The notes under the pieces were generated by a model, which was given only the letters and a program-made list of their open reading frames with translations, ran no database searches and had not been told where the DNA came from. A DNA stretch of 64,000 nucleotides from Flavobacterium sp. AED. Lineage in GTDB: Bacteria > Bacteroidota > Bacteroidia > Flavobacteriales > Flavobacteriaceae. Position numbers and translations under genes: made by a program. Position 1 is the stretch's first letter. Each line of letters opens with the position of its first letter. This document shows, one piece after another, positions 28,462 through 36,241 of the stretch. The DNA lies in the NCBI RefSeq assembly GCF_000812945.1, contig NZ_JSYM01000002.1, forward strand, positions 513,694-577,693, written 5' to 3'.

Positions 28462-29715
28462 TTAATACCAGCGTTTTTTGTTTTGTTTTGAAACTTCTGA
28501 TTTTCTTGATTTATGTGCTCCACCGCTACGATTTGAGTTTTTTTGTGCAGCAGCAGGAGCCGTTTCCGGACTTCCTGAATGCCAAGGATAAGGATGGTCA
28601 TTTACAGTTTTCACATCCACTTTTATTAGTTTTTGGATGTCTTTCCAATACGCATGTTCATCTTTACTACAAAAAGAAATGGCAATACCTCCATTTCCGG
28701 CACGACCCGTTCTACCAATCCTGTGGACGTAAGTTTCTGGAATATTTGGTAAATCAAAATTGATTACAAATGGTAATTGGTCAATATCAATTCCTCTGGC
28801 TGCTATATCAGTGGCTACTAAAACGCCCACTTCTTTATTTTTGAAAGCATCCAAAACGCGTTGTCTTGCATTTTGTGATTTATCACCATGAATAGCTTCA
28901 GCTGCTATGTTGTTTTTTCGTAGCGCTTTAACAACATTATCAGCACCATGTTTAGTTCTGGAAAAAACCAATACATCCGATAAATTTTCATTTTTAATCA
29001 AATGATATAATAAATTTCTTTTTTCTGTTTTTTCAACAAAATAAACGCGTTGTTCAACATTTTCGGCAGTAGAGGATACTGGGGAAACGGTTACAGTTGC
29101 TGGATCTGTCAAAAACATTTCGGCTAATTCTCTAATGGCAATTGGCATTGTAGCAGAGAAAAATAATGTTTGTCTGTTTTTTGGCGTAAGCTTTACAATT
29201 TTCTTTACATCATTTACAAATCCCATATCAAGCATTTGATCTGCTTCATCAAGTACTAAAGTATGTAAATGATCTAAATCGATAAAACCTTGTTTGTGTA
29301 AATCAAGTAATCTTCCTGGTGTTGCTATCAAAATATCGACACCATTTCTTAGTGTTTCAACTTGTGGATTTTGTGAAACTCCACCAAAAATAGTTAGTTG
29401 CGTTAAGTTGGTATACTTACCATACAAATCAAAGCTTTGCCCAATTTGAACCGCTAATTCTCTTGTTGGAGTAACTACCAAAGCACGAATTTGTTTGGCT
29501 TTTTTTGAAGAACCTACAATTCGGTGCAATTGATGTATAATAGGAATAGCAAATGCCGCAGTTTTTCCTGTTCCCGTTTGTGCACAACCTATTAAATCGC
29601 GTCCAGCTAATACTAGCGGAATTGATTGTTCTTGAATAGGAGTTGGGTTTGTGTAGCCTTGTTCAAATACGGCTTTTTGTATACTTTTTGAAAGTGATAA
29701 ATCTTCGAATAACAT
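28462..29715 (-). CDS. rhlE: DEAD-box RNA helicase, RhlE-like
   Basis: This 417-residue RNA helicase remodels ribosomal or messenger RNA. Visible motifs in order are the Q motif (TNPTPIQEQSIP, residues 22-33), Walker A (AQTGTGKT, 45-52), PTRELA, GG, TPGR, DEAD (VLDEADQMLDMGF), SAT (FFSATMP), ARGIDI and HRIGRTGRAG. A short basic tail (KNSNRSGGAHKSRKSEVSKQNKKR) probably binds RNA and is shorter than in proteobacterial RhlE. A candidate -7 box TACCTTTG lies on the minus strand at 29768-29761. Expression is often cold-induced in this family, which is not shown here. Confidence 0.95.
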   Translation of the reverse strand: MLFEDLSLSKSIQKAVFEQGYTNPTPIQEQSIPLVLAGRDLIGCAQTGTGKTAAFAIPIIHQLHRIVGSSKKAKQIRALVVTPTRELAVQIGQSFDLYGKYTNLTQLTIFGGVSQNPQVETLRNGVDILIATPGRLLDLHKQGFIDLDHLHTLVLDEADQMLDMGFVNDVKKIVKLTPKNRQTLFFSATMPIAIRELAEMFLTDPATVTVSPVSSTAENVEQRVYFVEKTEKRNLLYHLIKNENLSDVLVFSRTKHGADNVVKALRKNNIAAEAIHGDKSQNARQRVLDAFKNKEVGVLVATDIAARGIDIDQLPFVINFDLPNIPETYVHRIGRTGRAGNGGIAISFCSKDEHAYWKDIQKLIKVDVKTVNDHPYPWHSGSPETAPAAAQKNSNRSGGAHKSRKSEVSKQNKKRWY

Positions 29716-29780
29716 ATTTTTGATATTAAATATCTTGTATTAAGGACATAGATAGTGCTGCAAAGGTAGTGTTATTTATC

Positions 29781-29825
29781 GATTAGGTTAATCGGTTATT
29801 CGTTTAGCCGATTTATCGATTAAAC
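29781..29825. repeat. Intergenic CGGTTA-type imperfect hairpin repeat
   Basis: The stretch between rhlE and hutG is built from short forms of CGATTA, CGGTTA and TTAGCCG, and can fold as CGGTTA...TAGCCG (29793-29798 with 29805-29810). A very similar sequence occurs at 56723-56757, which suggests a dispersed intergenic repeat. Confidence 0.4.
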
Positions 29826-29827
29826 AG

Positions 29828-30865
29828 TTAAACAATTTGTTGATGTGCTTTTATAAAATCAGTTACAAGATACCCTATAAGTTTACCTATTAGGTGATTG
29901 TTTTTTTCTTCTCCTAAATCAGGAGCACCTTCGCAAATATGTAAATAAGTAGCATTTTTATTTTTTGCAAAAAACGAAACAAATTGACGAAGTTGTTCTA
30001 CTGAAAAACCGCTTAAAGTCATAGCGCTGCATGCAATATTTGGAATTGCATCCAAATCGATTTCAACACCATAAAAATCATCATTTATAAATTCTAAAGC
30101 TTGAGTCATTTCTTGATTAAACTCTTTTTCTTTTCGAATATTTACGCTATCATACGTATTATAGCGCACGCGGTCTTCTAATTTTTTTATGATATCCAAA
30201 ACACTTTTAGAAGTATAATTTTCGTGCAAGCCAAAAATGAAATATTTTTTAAGAAAACCTTCTTCATAAGCGTATGAAAAACCGTTACCACTATGGCGAC
30301 CTTCTAAAATTCTAAAATCAGAATGGGCATCAAAATTTATTGCATTTATTGGTTTGCCTTTTGCTAAAGCAGATCCTTTTATATTTCCGTAGGCATTATT
30401 ATGTCCACCACCAATGACTATAGGTATTTTTCCTAATTTTACTATATTGAAAATTATATGAGAAACATCTTTATCGATTTTTTCTACTAATTGGCTTAAT
30501 TTAGAACGATCATCAATATCATTAAAATCTAAATGTTCCACTTCTTTCATTTCCTCGCTAACGTTTAATTGTCCTAAAACGATTAGTTGGCTTCCTTTAC
30601 AAAAACGATTATGCTGAATATTCGCAATACTTTTTATTGCGCTATCCCAAGCCGATGCGGCGCCGGGTCTTCCAAAATTTGCTCTTATACCAATATCTTC
30701 GGGTATTCCAAAGAGTACATATTTAGCTTCGCAAGTTTTTAGAAATGCAATAGGATCTGTTCCTTTTGGAACAGTTATCATTTTTTCTCCAAATTTTATT
30801 TCACCACTTCTGTGATTGGTAATTTTTGCAAGATCATTGATTGTAAACGGGATAATTTTTTCCAT
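29828..30865 (-). CDS. hutG: Formimidoylglutamase / arginase-family hydrolase
   Basis: This ureohydrolase-fold enzyme of 345 residues is counted from the ATG at 30865 (an in-frame TTG at 30886 adds seven residues). Mn-ligand motifs are GGGHNNAYGN, NFDAHSDFR and VEIDLDAIPN. It probably hydrolyses N-formimidoyl-glutamate to glutamate and formamide in histidine degradation. That assignment rests on family resemblance and on imidazolonepropionase (hutI) lying about 1 kb away. Arginase or agmatinase activity is the alternative. hutH and hutU are not in the window. It diverges from the coiled-coil gene across a region with a 12-bp palindrome. Confidence 0.85.
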   Translation of the reverse strand: MEKIIPFTINDLAKITNHRSGEIKFGEKMITVPKGTDPIAFLKTCEAKYVLFGIPEDIGIRANFGRPGAASAWDSAIKSIANIQHNRFCKGSQLIVLGQLNVSEEMKEVEHLDFNDIDDRSKLSQLVEKIDKDVSHIIFNIVKLGKIPIVIGGGHNNAYGNIKGSALAKGKPINAINFDAHSDFRILEGRHSGNGFSYAYEEGFLKKYFIFGLHENYTSKSVLDIIKKLEDRVRYNTYDSVNIRKEKEFNQEMTQALEFINDDFYGVEIDLDAIPNIACSAMTLSGFSVEQLRQFVSFFAKNKNATYLHICEGAPDLGEEKNNHLIGKLIGYLVTDFIKAHQQIV

Positions 30866-30909
30866 TAAAAAAAATATTTTTCCCAAAAATAATATAATTG
30901 TGTTAACTT

Positions 30910-30942
30910 ACGTTATAACGTGGTTATATATTGTTAAATTTG
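30910..30942 (+). promoter_or_regulatory. Candidate promoter and palindromic operator upstream of the coiled-coil gene
   Basis: TAAATTTG (30935-30942) fits the -7 consensus 28 bp before the ATG at 30971. A perfect 12-bp palindrome ACGTTATAACGT (30910-30921) covers the -33 region and lies between two divergent genes, so it could be an operator. Confidence 0.45.
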
Positions 30943-30970
30943 TAAAAAGTTAAATTAAATTAAATTGAAT

Positions 30971-31855
30971 ATGGAAAATCAAAAAAGCAGTTCAGGTCTA
31001 AAAGCAGTTATAGCAGTTTTAGCCGTTTTACTAGTGGGAAGTTTAGTGTATATTTTTAAAATGACTTCTGATACTGAAATCGTAAAAACAGAATTGAAAA
31101 CTACAATGACCGAAAAAGAATCGGTTATGAAAGATTTACAAGAATTAAAATCTACTTATGATGCTGCAATTGCAGAAAATACATCAATGTCTGATGAGTT
31201 AATTCAAGAAAGAGATAAAGTAGTTAACTTAATGTCTGATTTAAGTAAATCTAAAGGTGATGTAGCTTCTATGTCAAAATATAAAACACAATTCATTGCT
31301 TTGCAAGGGAATATGAAAGTTTTAATGGCTGAGAATGAAGGTTTGAAAAAACAAAATACGACTTTAACTACGCAACGTGATAGTACAGTTGTAGTATTAG
31401 GGGAAACTAAGAAAAATGTTGAAGCATTAACAGGGCAAAACGAAGAATTAGCAAAAGCTGTTGAAAAAGGGTCAAAATTGACTGTTTTAAACACAAAAGG
31501 TTCCGCTTTCAAATTGAGAAGTTCTGGCAAACAAATAGAAACTGACAAAGCAAGTAGAGCAGATGCACTTAAAGTTAGTTTTACAATTGCTGAAAATCAA
31601 ATTGCACAATCAGGTGATAAGACGTATTACGTTCAAGTTATTGATAGTAAAAACAATGTTGTAGGAGATAAAAAATCGGAGACTTTTGGAGATAATACTT
31701 TAACATACAGTTTTGCAACTAATGTTAAATATGAAAATAAAACGGTTAATGTTTCACAAGATTTAAAAGGTAAAAATTTCGAAAAAGGAAATTATGTTGT
31801 GAATGTTTTTGATAAAGGTGAATTGGTTTCTAAAACAAGTTTTACTTTGAAATAA
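30971..31855 (+). CDS. Membrane-anchored coiled-coil protein of unknown function
   Basis: This 294-residue protein is counted from the ATG at 30971 (an in-frame TTG lies 6 bp upstream). It has a short cytoplasmic head, one membrane helix at about residues 11-29 (GLKAVIAVLAVLLVGSLVYIF), a long coiled coil from about 35 to 160 rich in Glu, Lys, Ser and Leu, and a C-terminal globular beta domain (about 165-294) that may be a sensor or cell-wall-binding fold. I do not recognise a named family. It sits between hutG (divergent) and hutI (convergent) but shows no sign of belonging to histidine degradation. It ends in a bidirectional terminator. Confidence 0.85.
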   Translation: MENQKSSSGLKAVIAVLAVLLVGSLVYIFKMTSDTEIVKTELKTTMTEKESVMKDLQELKSTYDAAIAENTSMSDELIQERDKVVNLMSDLSKSKGDVASMSKYKTQFIALQGNMKVLMAENEGLKKQNTTLTTQRDSTVVVLGETKKNVEALTGQNEELAKAVEKGSKLTVLNTKGSAFKLRSSGKQIETDKASRADALKVSFTIAENQIAQSGDKTYYVQVIDSKNNVVGDKKSETFGDNTLTYSFATNVKYENKTVNVSQDLKGKNFEKGNYVVNVFDKGELVSKTSFTLK

Positions 31856-31873
31856 TATTTTCAAGCTTCAAAT

Positions 31874-31904
31874 AAAAAAGAGGAACATTATGTTCCTCTT
31901 TTTT
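31874..31904. terminator. Bidirectional terminator between coiled-coil gene and hutI
   Basis: A perfect 14-bp stem with core AGAGGAACA/TGTTCCTCT (31874-31887 with 31891-31904) and loop TTA is flanked by A and T runs. It touches the last base of the convergent hutI stop codon. Confidence 0.9.
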
Positions 31905-33142
31905 TATTCAAAAAAATCACCTTCTATTAGTACAGCATCAATAAGATTACTGCCAAAAGCATAAGGCAATTGATAATAGGAGGGAATAGGTTTCGTGATG
32001 ATAAGATTTGCTTTTTTGCCAATAGTTATACTTCCATGAGTTTCTGAAATTCCCATCGCATATGCTCCATTTATTGTAGCAGCGTTTATGGCTTCTTCAG
32101 GAGTCATTTTCATTTTGATACAAGCAGTAGCAACCACAAAATTCATATTTCCAGATGGAGTAGAACCAGGATTATAATCTGTTGCTAATGCCAATGGAAG
32201 TCCTGCAGTAATCATTTCTCTTGCAGGAGTATAAGGAATACTCAAGAAATAAGAACAGGATGGTAAAGCAACAGGCATTGTTTCCGTATTCTTTAAGGCA
32301 TTAATATCTGCTGTTGTCATAATTTCAAGATGATCTACAGAAAGTGCGTTATACTCTATTCCAGCCTGAATTCCTCCAATAGAATTAAATTGGTTGACAT
32401 GGATTTTTGGTTTCAAACCAAAACGGATTCCAGCTTCCATGATTTGTTCCGTTTCTTCAACGGTAAAATAACCAGTTTCGCAAAATGCGTCTATAAAATC
32501 TGCCAATTTATTTTTGGCAATTTCAGGAAGCATTTGGTTGATGATTACATCAATATATCCTTGATGGTTTCCTTTATATTCCAATGGGAATGCATGAGCG
32601 CCCAGAAAAGTTGCTTTTATGGTTATAGGATAGTTTTGAGCAAGGCGTTGAATAACACGAAGCATTTTTAGTTCTCCATCAACTGTCAATCCGTATCCTG
32701 ATTTGATTTCGACAGCACCAGTCCCTAAACGCATGATTTCTTCTAGTCGATCTTTTGATTGGTTGTAGATTTCTTCTTCAGTGGATTCGTTGAGTTTTTT
32801 TGCCGAATTTAAGATTCCACCACCACGATTGGCAATTTCTTCATAAGTCAAACCATTTATTCTATCAACGAATTCCTGCTCCCGATTACCTGCATAAACA
32901 ATATGGGTATGACTGTCACACCAAGAAGGTAAAACCATTTTTCCTGTTGCATCAACCGTTTTATCAGTATTTATTTTAGGCAAATTATTCATCGAGCCAA
33001 AATCAGCAATTAAGTTGTCTTTAATTACTAAAAAAGCATTTTTGATTGTCGGGAGAATAGCCATTTCAGCACCGGAAACTTTAGCAATAGCTGTTTCTCG
33101 AACCTGAAGTAACTCCTTTATATTGATGAAGAGTGTCGTCAT
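31904..33142 (-). CDS. hutI: Imidazolonepropionase
   Basis: This 412-residue amidohydrolase-fold enzyme hydrolyses 4-imidazolone-5-propanoate to N-formimino-L-glutamate in histidine breakdown. It has the metal site SHTHIVYAGNREQEF (about residues 75-89), EIKSGYGLT, FLGAHAFP, IHVNQFNSIGG, the VDHLE segment, and ATDYNPGSTPSGNM near residue 320. Its product would be the substrate of HutG. The glutamine cyclotransferase gene ends 8 bp upstream of its start on the same strand, so the two are cotranscribed. Confidence 0.96.
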   Translation of the reverse strand: MTTLFINIKELLQVRETAIAKVSGAEMAILPTIKNAFLVIKDNLIADFGSMNNLPKINTDKTVDATGKMVLPSWCDSHTHIVYAGNREQEFVDRINGLTYEEIANRGGGILNSAKKLNESTEEEIYNQSKDRLEEIMRLGTGAVEIKSGYGLTVDGELKMLRVIQRLAQNYPITIKATFLGAHAFPLEYKGNHQGYIDVIINQMLPEIAKNKLADFIDAFCETGYFTVEETEQIMEAGIRFGLKPKIHVNQFNSIGGIQAGIEYNALSVDHLEIMTTADINALKNTETMPVALPSCSYFLSIPYTPAREMITAGLPLALATDYNPGSTPSGNMNFVVATACIKMKMTPEEAINAATINGAYAMGISETHGSITIGKKANLIITKPIPSYYQLPYAFGSNLIDAVLIEGDFFE

Positions 33143-33149
33143 TTTAAAA

Positions 33150-34199
33150 TTATTCAGAAACTGTTATTTCAAATATTTTATCCCAGTTTTTACCGGTTAC
33201 AAAAATGGTTTTAGTTTTCGGATTGTAAGCGATACCGTTTAATACTTCAGCTGTTTTATTTTTTACAAATTTTCTCAAACCTGACATATCTAAAATACCT
33301 TCAACAGCTCCATTTAAAGGATTTACTACCGCGATTGCATCTTTTTGCCACACATTAGTGTAAATTTTTCCGTTAATCCATTCCAATTCGTTTATACTTG
33401 GAATTTTTGATTCTCCAGAATATACATTGACATAATCTATCATTTTTTGGGTGTTTGGATCCATTTTCCAAATTTTTTCCGTTTTATCCGTTTGATAAAT
33501 GTATTTACCGTCATTTGTCATTCCCCATCCTTCAATGTCTTTGTCGTAAGAGAACTTTTTTTCAAGTTTTAATGTGGTTGCATTGTATATAAAACCTGTT
33601 TTTTCTTGCCAAGTCAATTGATACATTTTATTGTTCAAGAAAGTGATTCCTTCTCCAAAATATTTTGTGTCAAGATTAATTTGTTTGAAAATTTTTCCAG
33701 TTTTATAGTCGTATTTTCTAAAGTATGAATTGCCTTTTAATCCTGTGCTTTCGTATAAGGTATCTTTGTAAAACTCTAAACCTTCAGTGAAAGAAGTTGT
33801 GTCGTGAGCAAAGGTATTTACAATTTTGTATTTCAATAATTTTGGCTGTACATTCGAAACTAGTTCCACTCTTGCAGTAGCTTCTGAATTTTCTCCTTCG
33901 TAATAAACTAAAGCTTTTAGGTTTTGGTACCCTAATTTTTGGTCTTTCAATTCAAATGTTAGTTTGTCAAGCCCTTTTTTTGAAGCTATTTTTTTATCAT
34001 TTGCGTAATAGATAATGCTGTCAACTGCTTTCGAATTTGGGTTCGAAATTCCTAATTCTATTGCTTCTTGTGGTTGATATTGTTCCTTAAATTTAGAAAT
34101 ATCGAAGGTAAATACTGTATTTTCACCTTTTTTTGTATCGTTGCAACTTGCTAAAGTGATTCCTAATAAAATGAAAGATAGGAAGTTATAATTTCTCAT
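33150..34199 (-). CDS. Glutaminyl-peptide cyclotransferase lipoprotein
   Basis: This 349-residue protein starts at ATG 34199. The upstream extension of the frame to 34343 runs into the SRP RNA and is not coding. It has a lipoprotein signal (LLGITLASCNDTKKG, cysteine near residue 19), an N-terminal Ig-like region, and a five-blade beta-propeller as in plant-type and bacterial glutamine cyclotransferases (HDTTSFTEGLEFYKDTLYESTG in parts, WEKTGFIYN, INELEWINGKIYTNVW). It converts N-terminal glutamine to pyroglutamate on exported proteins. In Bacteroidota this suits many T9SS- or Sec-exported proteins that begin with Gln after signal cleavage; that link is inference. Confidence 0.9.
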   Translation of the reverse strand: MRNYNFLSFILLGITLASCNDTKKGENTVFTFDISKFKEQYQPQEAIELGISNPNSKAVDSIIYYANDKKIASKKGLDKLTFELKDQKLGYQNLKALVYYEGENSEATARVELVSNVQPKLLKYKIVNTFAHDTTSFTEGLEFYKDTLYESTGLKGNSYFRKYDYKTGKIFKQINLDTKYFGEGITFLNNKMYQLTWQEKTGFIYNATTLKLEKKFSYDKDIEGWGMTNDGKYIYQTDKTEKIWKMDPNTQKMIDYVNVYSGESKIPSINELEWINGKIYTNVWQKDAIAVVNPLNGAVEGILDMSGLRKFVKNKTAEVLNGIAYNPKTKTIFVTGKNWDKIFEITVSE

Positions 34200-34254
34200 A
34201 GTTTGATTTTTTGATGCACCAATATACAACGTTATTTTTATAGCTACAAAGCAC

Positions 34255-34284
34255 TTGCAAAAATATAAAAAGTTTGTATATTTG
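34255..34284 (+). promoter_or_regulatory. Promoter of the SRP RNA
   Basis: TTG at 34255-34257 and TATATTTG at 34277-34284 are separated by 19 bp, a full match to the Bacteroidota TTG-N19-TAnnTTTG promoter. The start point predicted a few bases later coincides with the 5' end of the RNA's terminal stem. Confidence 0.8.
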
Positions 34285-34288
34285 CACC

Positions 34289-34381
34289 GGCAAGTCCTAC
34301 ACGACCAGCTCCTGCAGACTCCCCCAGGATGGGAACATAGCAAGGGTACGTGGTTGAGCGGTGCGATGTAGGTCGCTTGCC
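34289..34381 (+). ncRNA. ffs: Signal recognition particle RNA (small bacterial type)
   Basis: This 93-nt RNA is closed by the terminal stem GGCAAG/CTTGCC, with further pairing CCTACA/TGTAGG inside it. The apical part carries the conserved SRP domain IV layout: CCCCCAGG, then GGGAACATAGCAAGGG, comparable to the CAGG...GGAAGCAGC core that binds Ffh. The RNA targets nascent membrane and secreted proteins to the SecYEG translocon. A T-rich stretch (ATTTTTTAAA) directly follows as terminator, and a full promoter precedes it. Confidence 0.9.
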
Positions 34382-34496
34382 ATTTTTTAAATCTGAATTT
34401 ATTTCAGATTATTTTCCAAATTCACACAAATAAGTAGTCTTCCTTCGGGAGGATTTTTTTATTTTTGGACCTTTCGTATCATAAACATCAATAACC

Positions 34497-35300
34497 ATGA
34501 ATAAAGTAGTTCTAATTACAGGAGGTTCTTCGGGAATAGGAAAATCTATCGGAGAGTTTTTGCACCATAAAGGATTTGTCGTTTACGGAACCAGCAGGAA
34601 TCCGGAACGAATCTTAAATTCTGTTTTTCCTTTAGTAGCTTTAGATGTTCGGGATACGGATTCGATTCATGCGGCTGTAGCCAAAGTAATTTCCATTTCC
34701 GGAAGACTGGATGTAGTTATTAATAATGCGGGTGTAGGAATTACTGGACCGCTGGAAGAAATTCCAATGCATGAGATCAAGAATAATTTTGAGACTAATT
34801 TCTTTGGACCAATTGAAGTGATGAAAGCGGTGTTGCCACAAATGCGTTCGCAACAATCAGGTTTAATCATCAATATTACTTCGATTGCCGCTTATATGGG
34901 TTTGCCTTACCGAAGTGTTTATTCAGCTTCAAAAGGTGCTCTTGAACTCATCACGGAAGGGTTGCGTATGGAAGTGAAGTCGTTTGGCGTTCATATTACG
35001 AACGTGGCACCTGGTGATTTTGCCACAAATATTGCTTCGGGACGTTTTCATGCTCCGGTTATTAAAGGTTCTGCATATGAAAGTCCGTATGGAAATACAT
35101 TAAAAACTATGGATGAACATGTGGATAGCGGCAGTAATCCAAATGAAATGGCAGAAGCAGTGTATAAAATCATTCAAACTCCGGAGCCTAAAATCCATTA
35201 TAAAGTGGGTGTTTTCATGCAAAAATTCTCGATTGTCTTGAAGAGAATTTTACCGGATAAAGTATATGAAAAAATGCTTATGAACCATTATAAGTTGTAA
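34497..35300 (+). CDS. Short-chain dehydrogenase/reductase (SDR family)
   Basis: This 267-residue classical SDR has the nucleotide motif TGGSSGIG (residues 8-15), NNAG (76-79), the catalytic S129, Y142 and K146 (YSASK), and a basic residue after the second strand (TSRNP, R34) that favours NADP(H). The C-terminal 40 residues are basic and hydrophobic and could associate with membrane. The alcohol or ketone substrate is not evident. The gene stands between the SRP RNA and the intergenic repeat upstream of the transaldolase gene. Confidence 0.92.
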   Translation: MNKVVLITGGSSGIGKSIGEFLHHKGFVVYGTSRNPERILNSVFPLVALDVRDTDSIHAAVAKVISISGRLDVVINNAGVGITGPLEEIPMHEIKNNFETNFFGPIEVMKAVLPQMRSQQSGLIINITSIAAYMGLPYRSVYSASKGALELITEGLRMEVKSFGVHITNVAPGDFATNIASGRFHAPVIKGSAYESPYGNTLKTMDEHVDSGSNPNEMAEAVYKIIQTPEPKIHYKVGVFMQKFSIVLKRILPDKVYEKMLMNHYKL

Positions 35301-35337
35301 TTTTGCACCGAATTTATTGATTTTACGCTTGCGTGAG

Positions 35338-35430
35338 GGATTGCAGCGAAAATCCTTTTACTTTTTTCTTTAAAAAGTAAAAGATTGTAACGGAAAGCCC
35401 GACCCGAAGTTTTTTACGAAGGGTCACGCC
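35338..35430. repeat. Intergenic double-hairpin repeat element
   Basis: A perfect 12-bp hairpin CTTTTACTTTTT/AAAAAGTAAAAG (35355-35366 with 35372-35383) is flanked by two related 17-mers beginning GATTGCAGCG and GATTGTAACG (13 of 17 positions equal). A second hairpin GACCC/GGGTC (35401-35405 with 35421-35425) follows. The GC content is higher than usual for intergenic DNA here. The layout suggests a dispersed non-coding repeat rather than a gene. It could also terminate SDR transcription. Confidence 0.6.
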
Positions 35431-35465
35431 CAAATTATAAAAACACACAATTAAATAGATATATT

Positions 35466-36122
35466 ATGAAGTTTTTTATTGACACGGCTAATTTAGCTCA
35501 GATTAAGGAAGCACAAGCATTAGGCGTTTTGGATGGTGTTACAACTAATCCATCATTGATGGCAAAAGAAGGAATCACAGGGAAAAATAGCATTTTGAAA
35601 CATTACGTTGATATTTGTAATCTTGTTGATGGTGATGTAAGTGCCGAAGTTAATGCTTTGGATTACGATGGAATGATTAAAGAAGGGGAAGAATTAGCTG
35701 ATTTGCACGATCAAATCGTTGTGAAATTACCTATGACTAAAGAAGGAGTTATGGCTGCTAAATACTTTTCGGATAAAGGTATTAAAACGAATGTAACTTT
35801 AGTATTCTCTGCTGGTCAGGCTTTATTGGCTGCAAAAGCTGGAGCTACTTATGTTTCTCCATTCATTGGTCGTTTGGATGATGTATCTACAGATGGTTTA
35901 GCTTTGATTGAAGAAATTAGATTGATTTATGATAACTATGGTTATGAAACTCAAATTCTTGCTGCTTCAGTTCGTCACACAATGCACATTGTAAACTGTG
36001 CAAAAATTGGTGCTGATGTTATGACTGGACCACTTTCTGCAATTTATGGTTTATTGAAACACCCATTGACTGATATTGGATTGGCACAGTTTGTTGCTGA
36101 TTTCGAGAAAGGAAATAAATAA
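35466..36122 (+). CDS. fsa: Transaldolase / fructose-6-phosphate aldolase-like (TalC family)
   Basis: This 218-residue protein belongs to the short transaldolase group (E. coli FsaA 220 aa, Bacillus Tal 215 aa). It has [13 protein letters not shown] at the N-terminus, [13 protein letters not shown] (24-36), the Schiff-base lysine K87 in [36 protein letters not shown] in parts, and ASVRHTMH. It either transfers dihydroxyacetone units in the pentose-phosphate pathway or cleaves fructose-6-phosphate. The two activities are hard to separate by sequence; transaldolase is more usual in this phylum. A strong terminator follows. Confidence 0.93.
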   Translation: MKFFIDTANLAQIKEAQALGVLDGVTTNPSLMAKEGITGKNSILKHYVDICNLVDGDVSAEVNALDYDGMIKEGEELADLHDQIVVKLPMTKEGVMAAKYFSDKGIKTNVTLVFSAGQALLAAKAGATYVSPFIGRLDDVSTDGLALIEEIRLIYDNYGYETQILAASVRHTMHIVNCAKIGADVMTGPLSAIYGLLKHPLTDIGLAQFVADFEKGNK

Positions 36123-36164
36123 AAAAAAAATCAGAGAGCAGTTTTCTGTCTCGATGAATTAAAT

Positions 36165-36203
36165 AAAAAAATCCCATTCGCCGCAGCGAATGGGATTTTT
36201 TAT
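36165..36203. terminator. Terminator after the transaldolase gene (probably bidirectional)
   Basis: A strong stem with core TCCCATTCGC/GCGAATGGGA (left arm 36165-36181, right arm 36186-36202), loop CGCA, is flanked by A and T runs. It also lies just downstream of the convergent sugar transporter gene. Confidence 0.92.
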
Positions 36204-36241
36204 TTGGTTTGTTTTTTGGTTGGTATTATATTGTATTAAAA

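Noticed and set aside
28386..28763. Short frames overlapping the 3' end of the DEAD-box helicase gene (71 and 106 codons)
   Set aside because: They are out-of-frame readings of the helicase and its basic tail, without start signals or motifs.
34200..34343. N-terminal extension of the glutamine cyclotransferase frame
   Set aside because: The extension is Cys/Arg-rich, overlaps the SRP RNA on the other strand, and the lipoprotein signal begins at ATG 34199.
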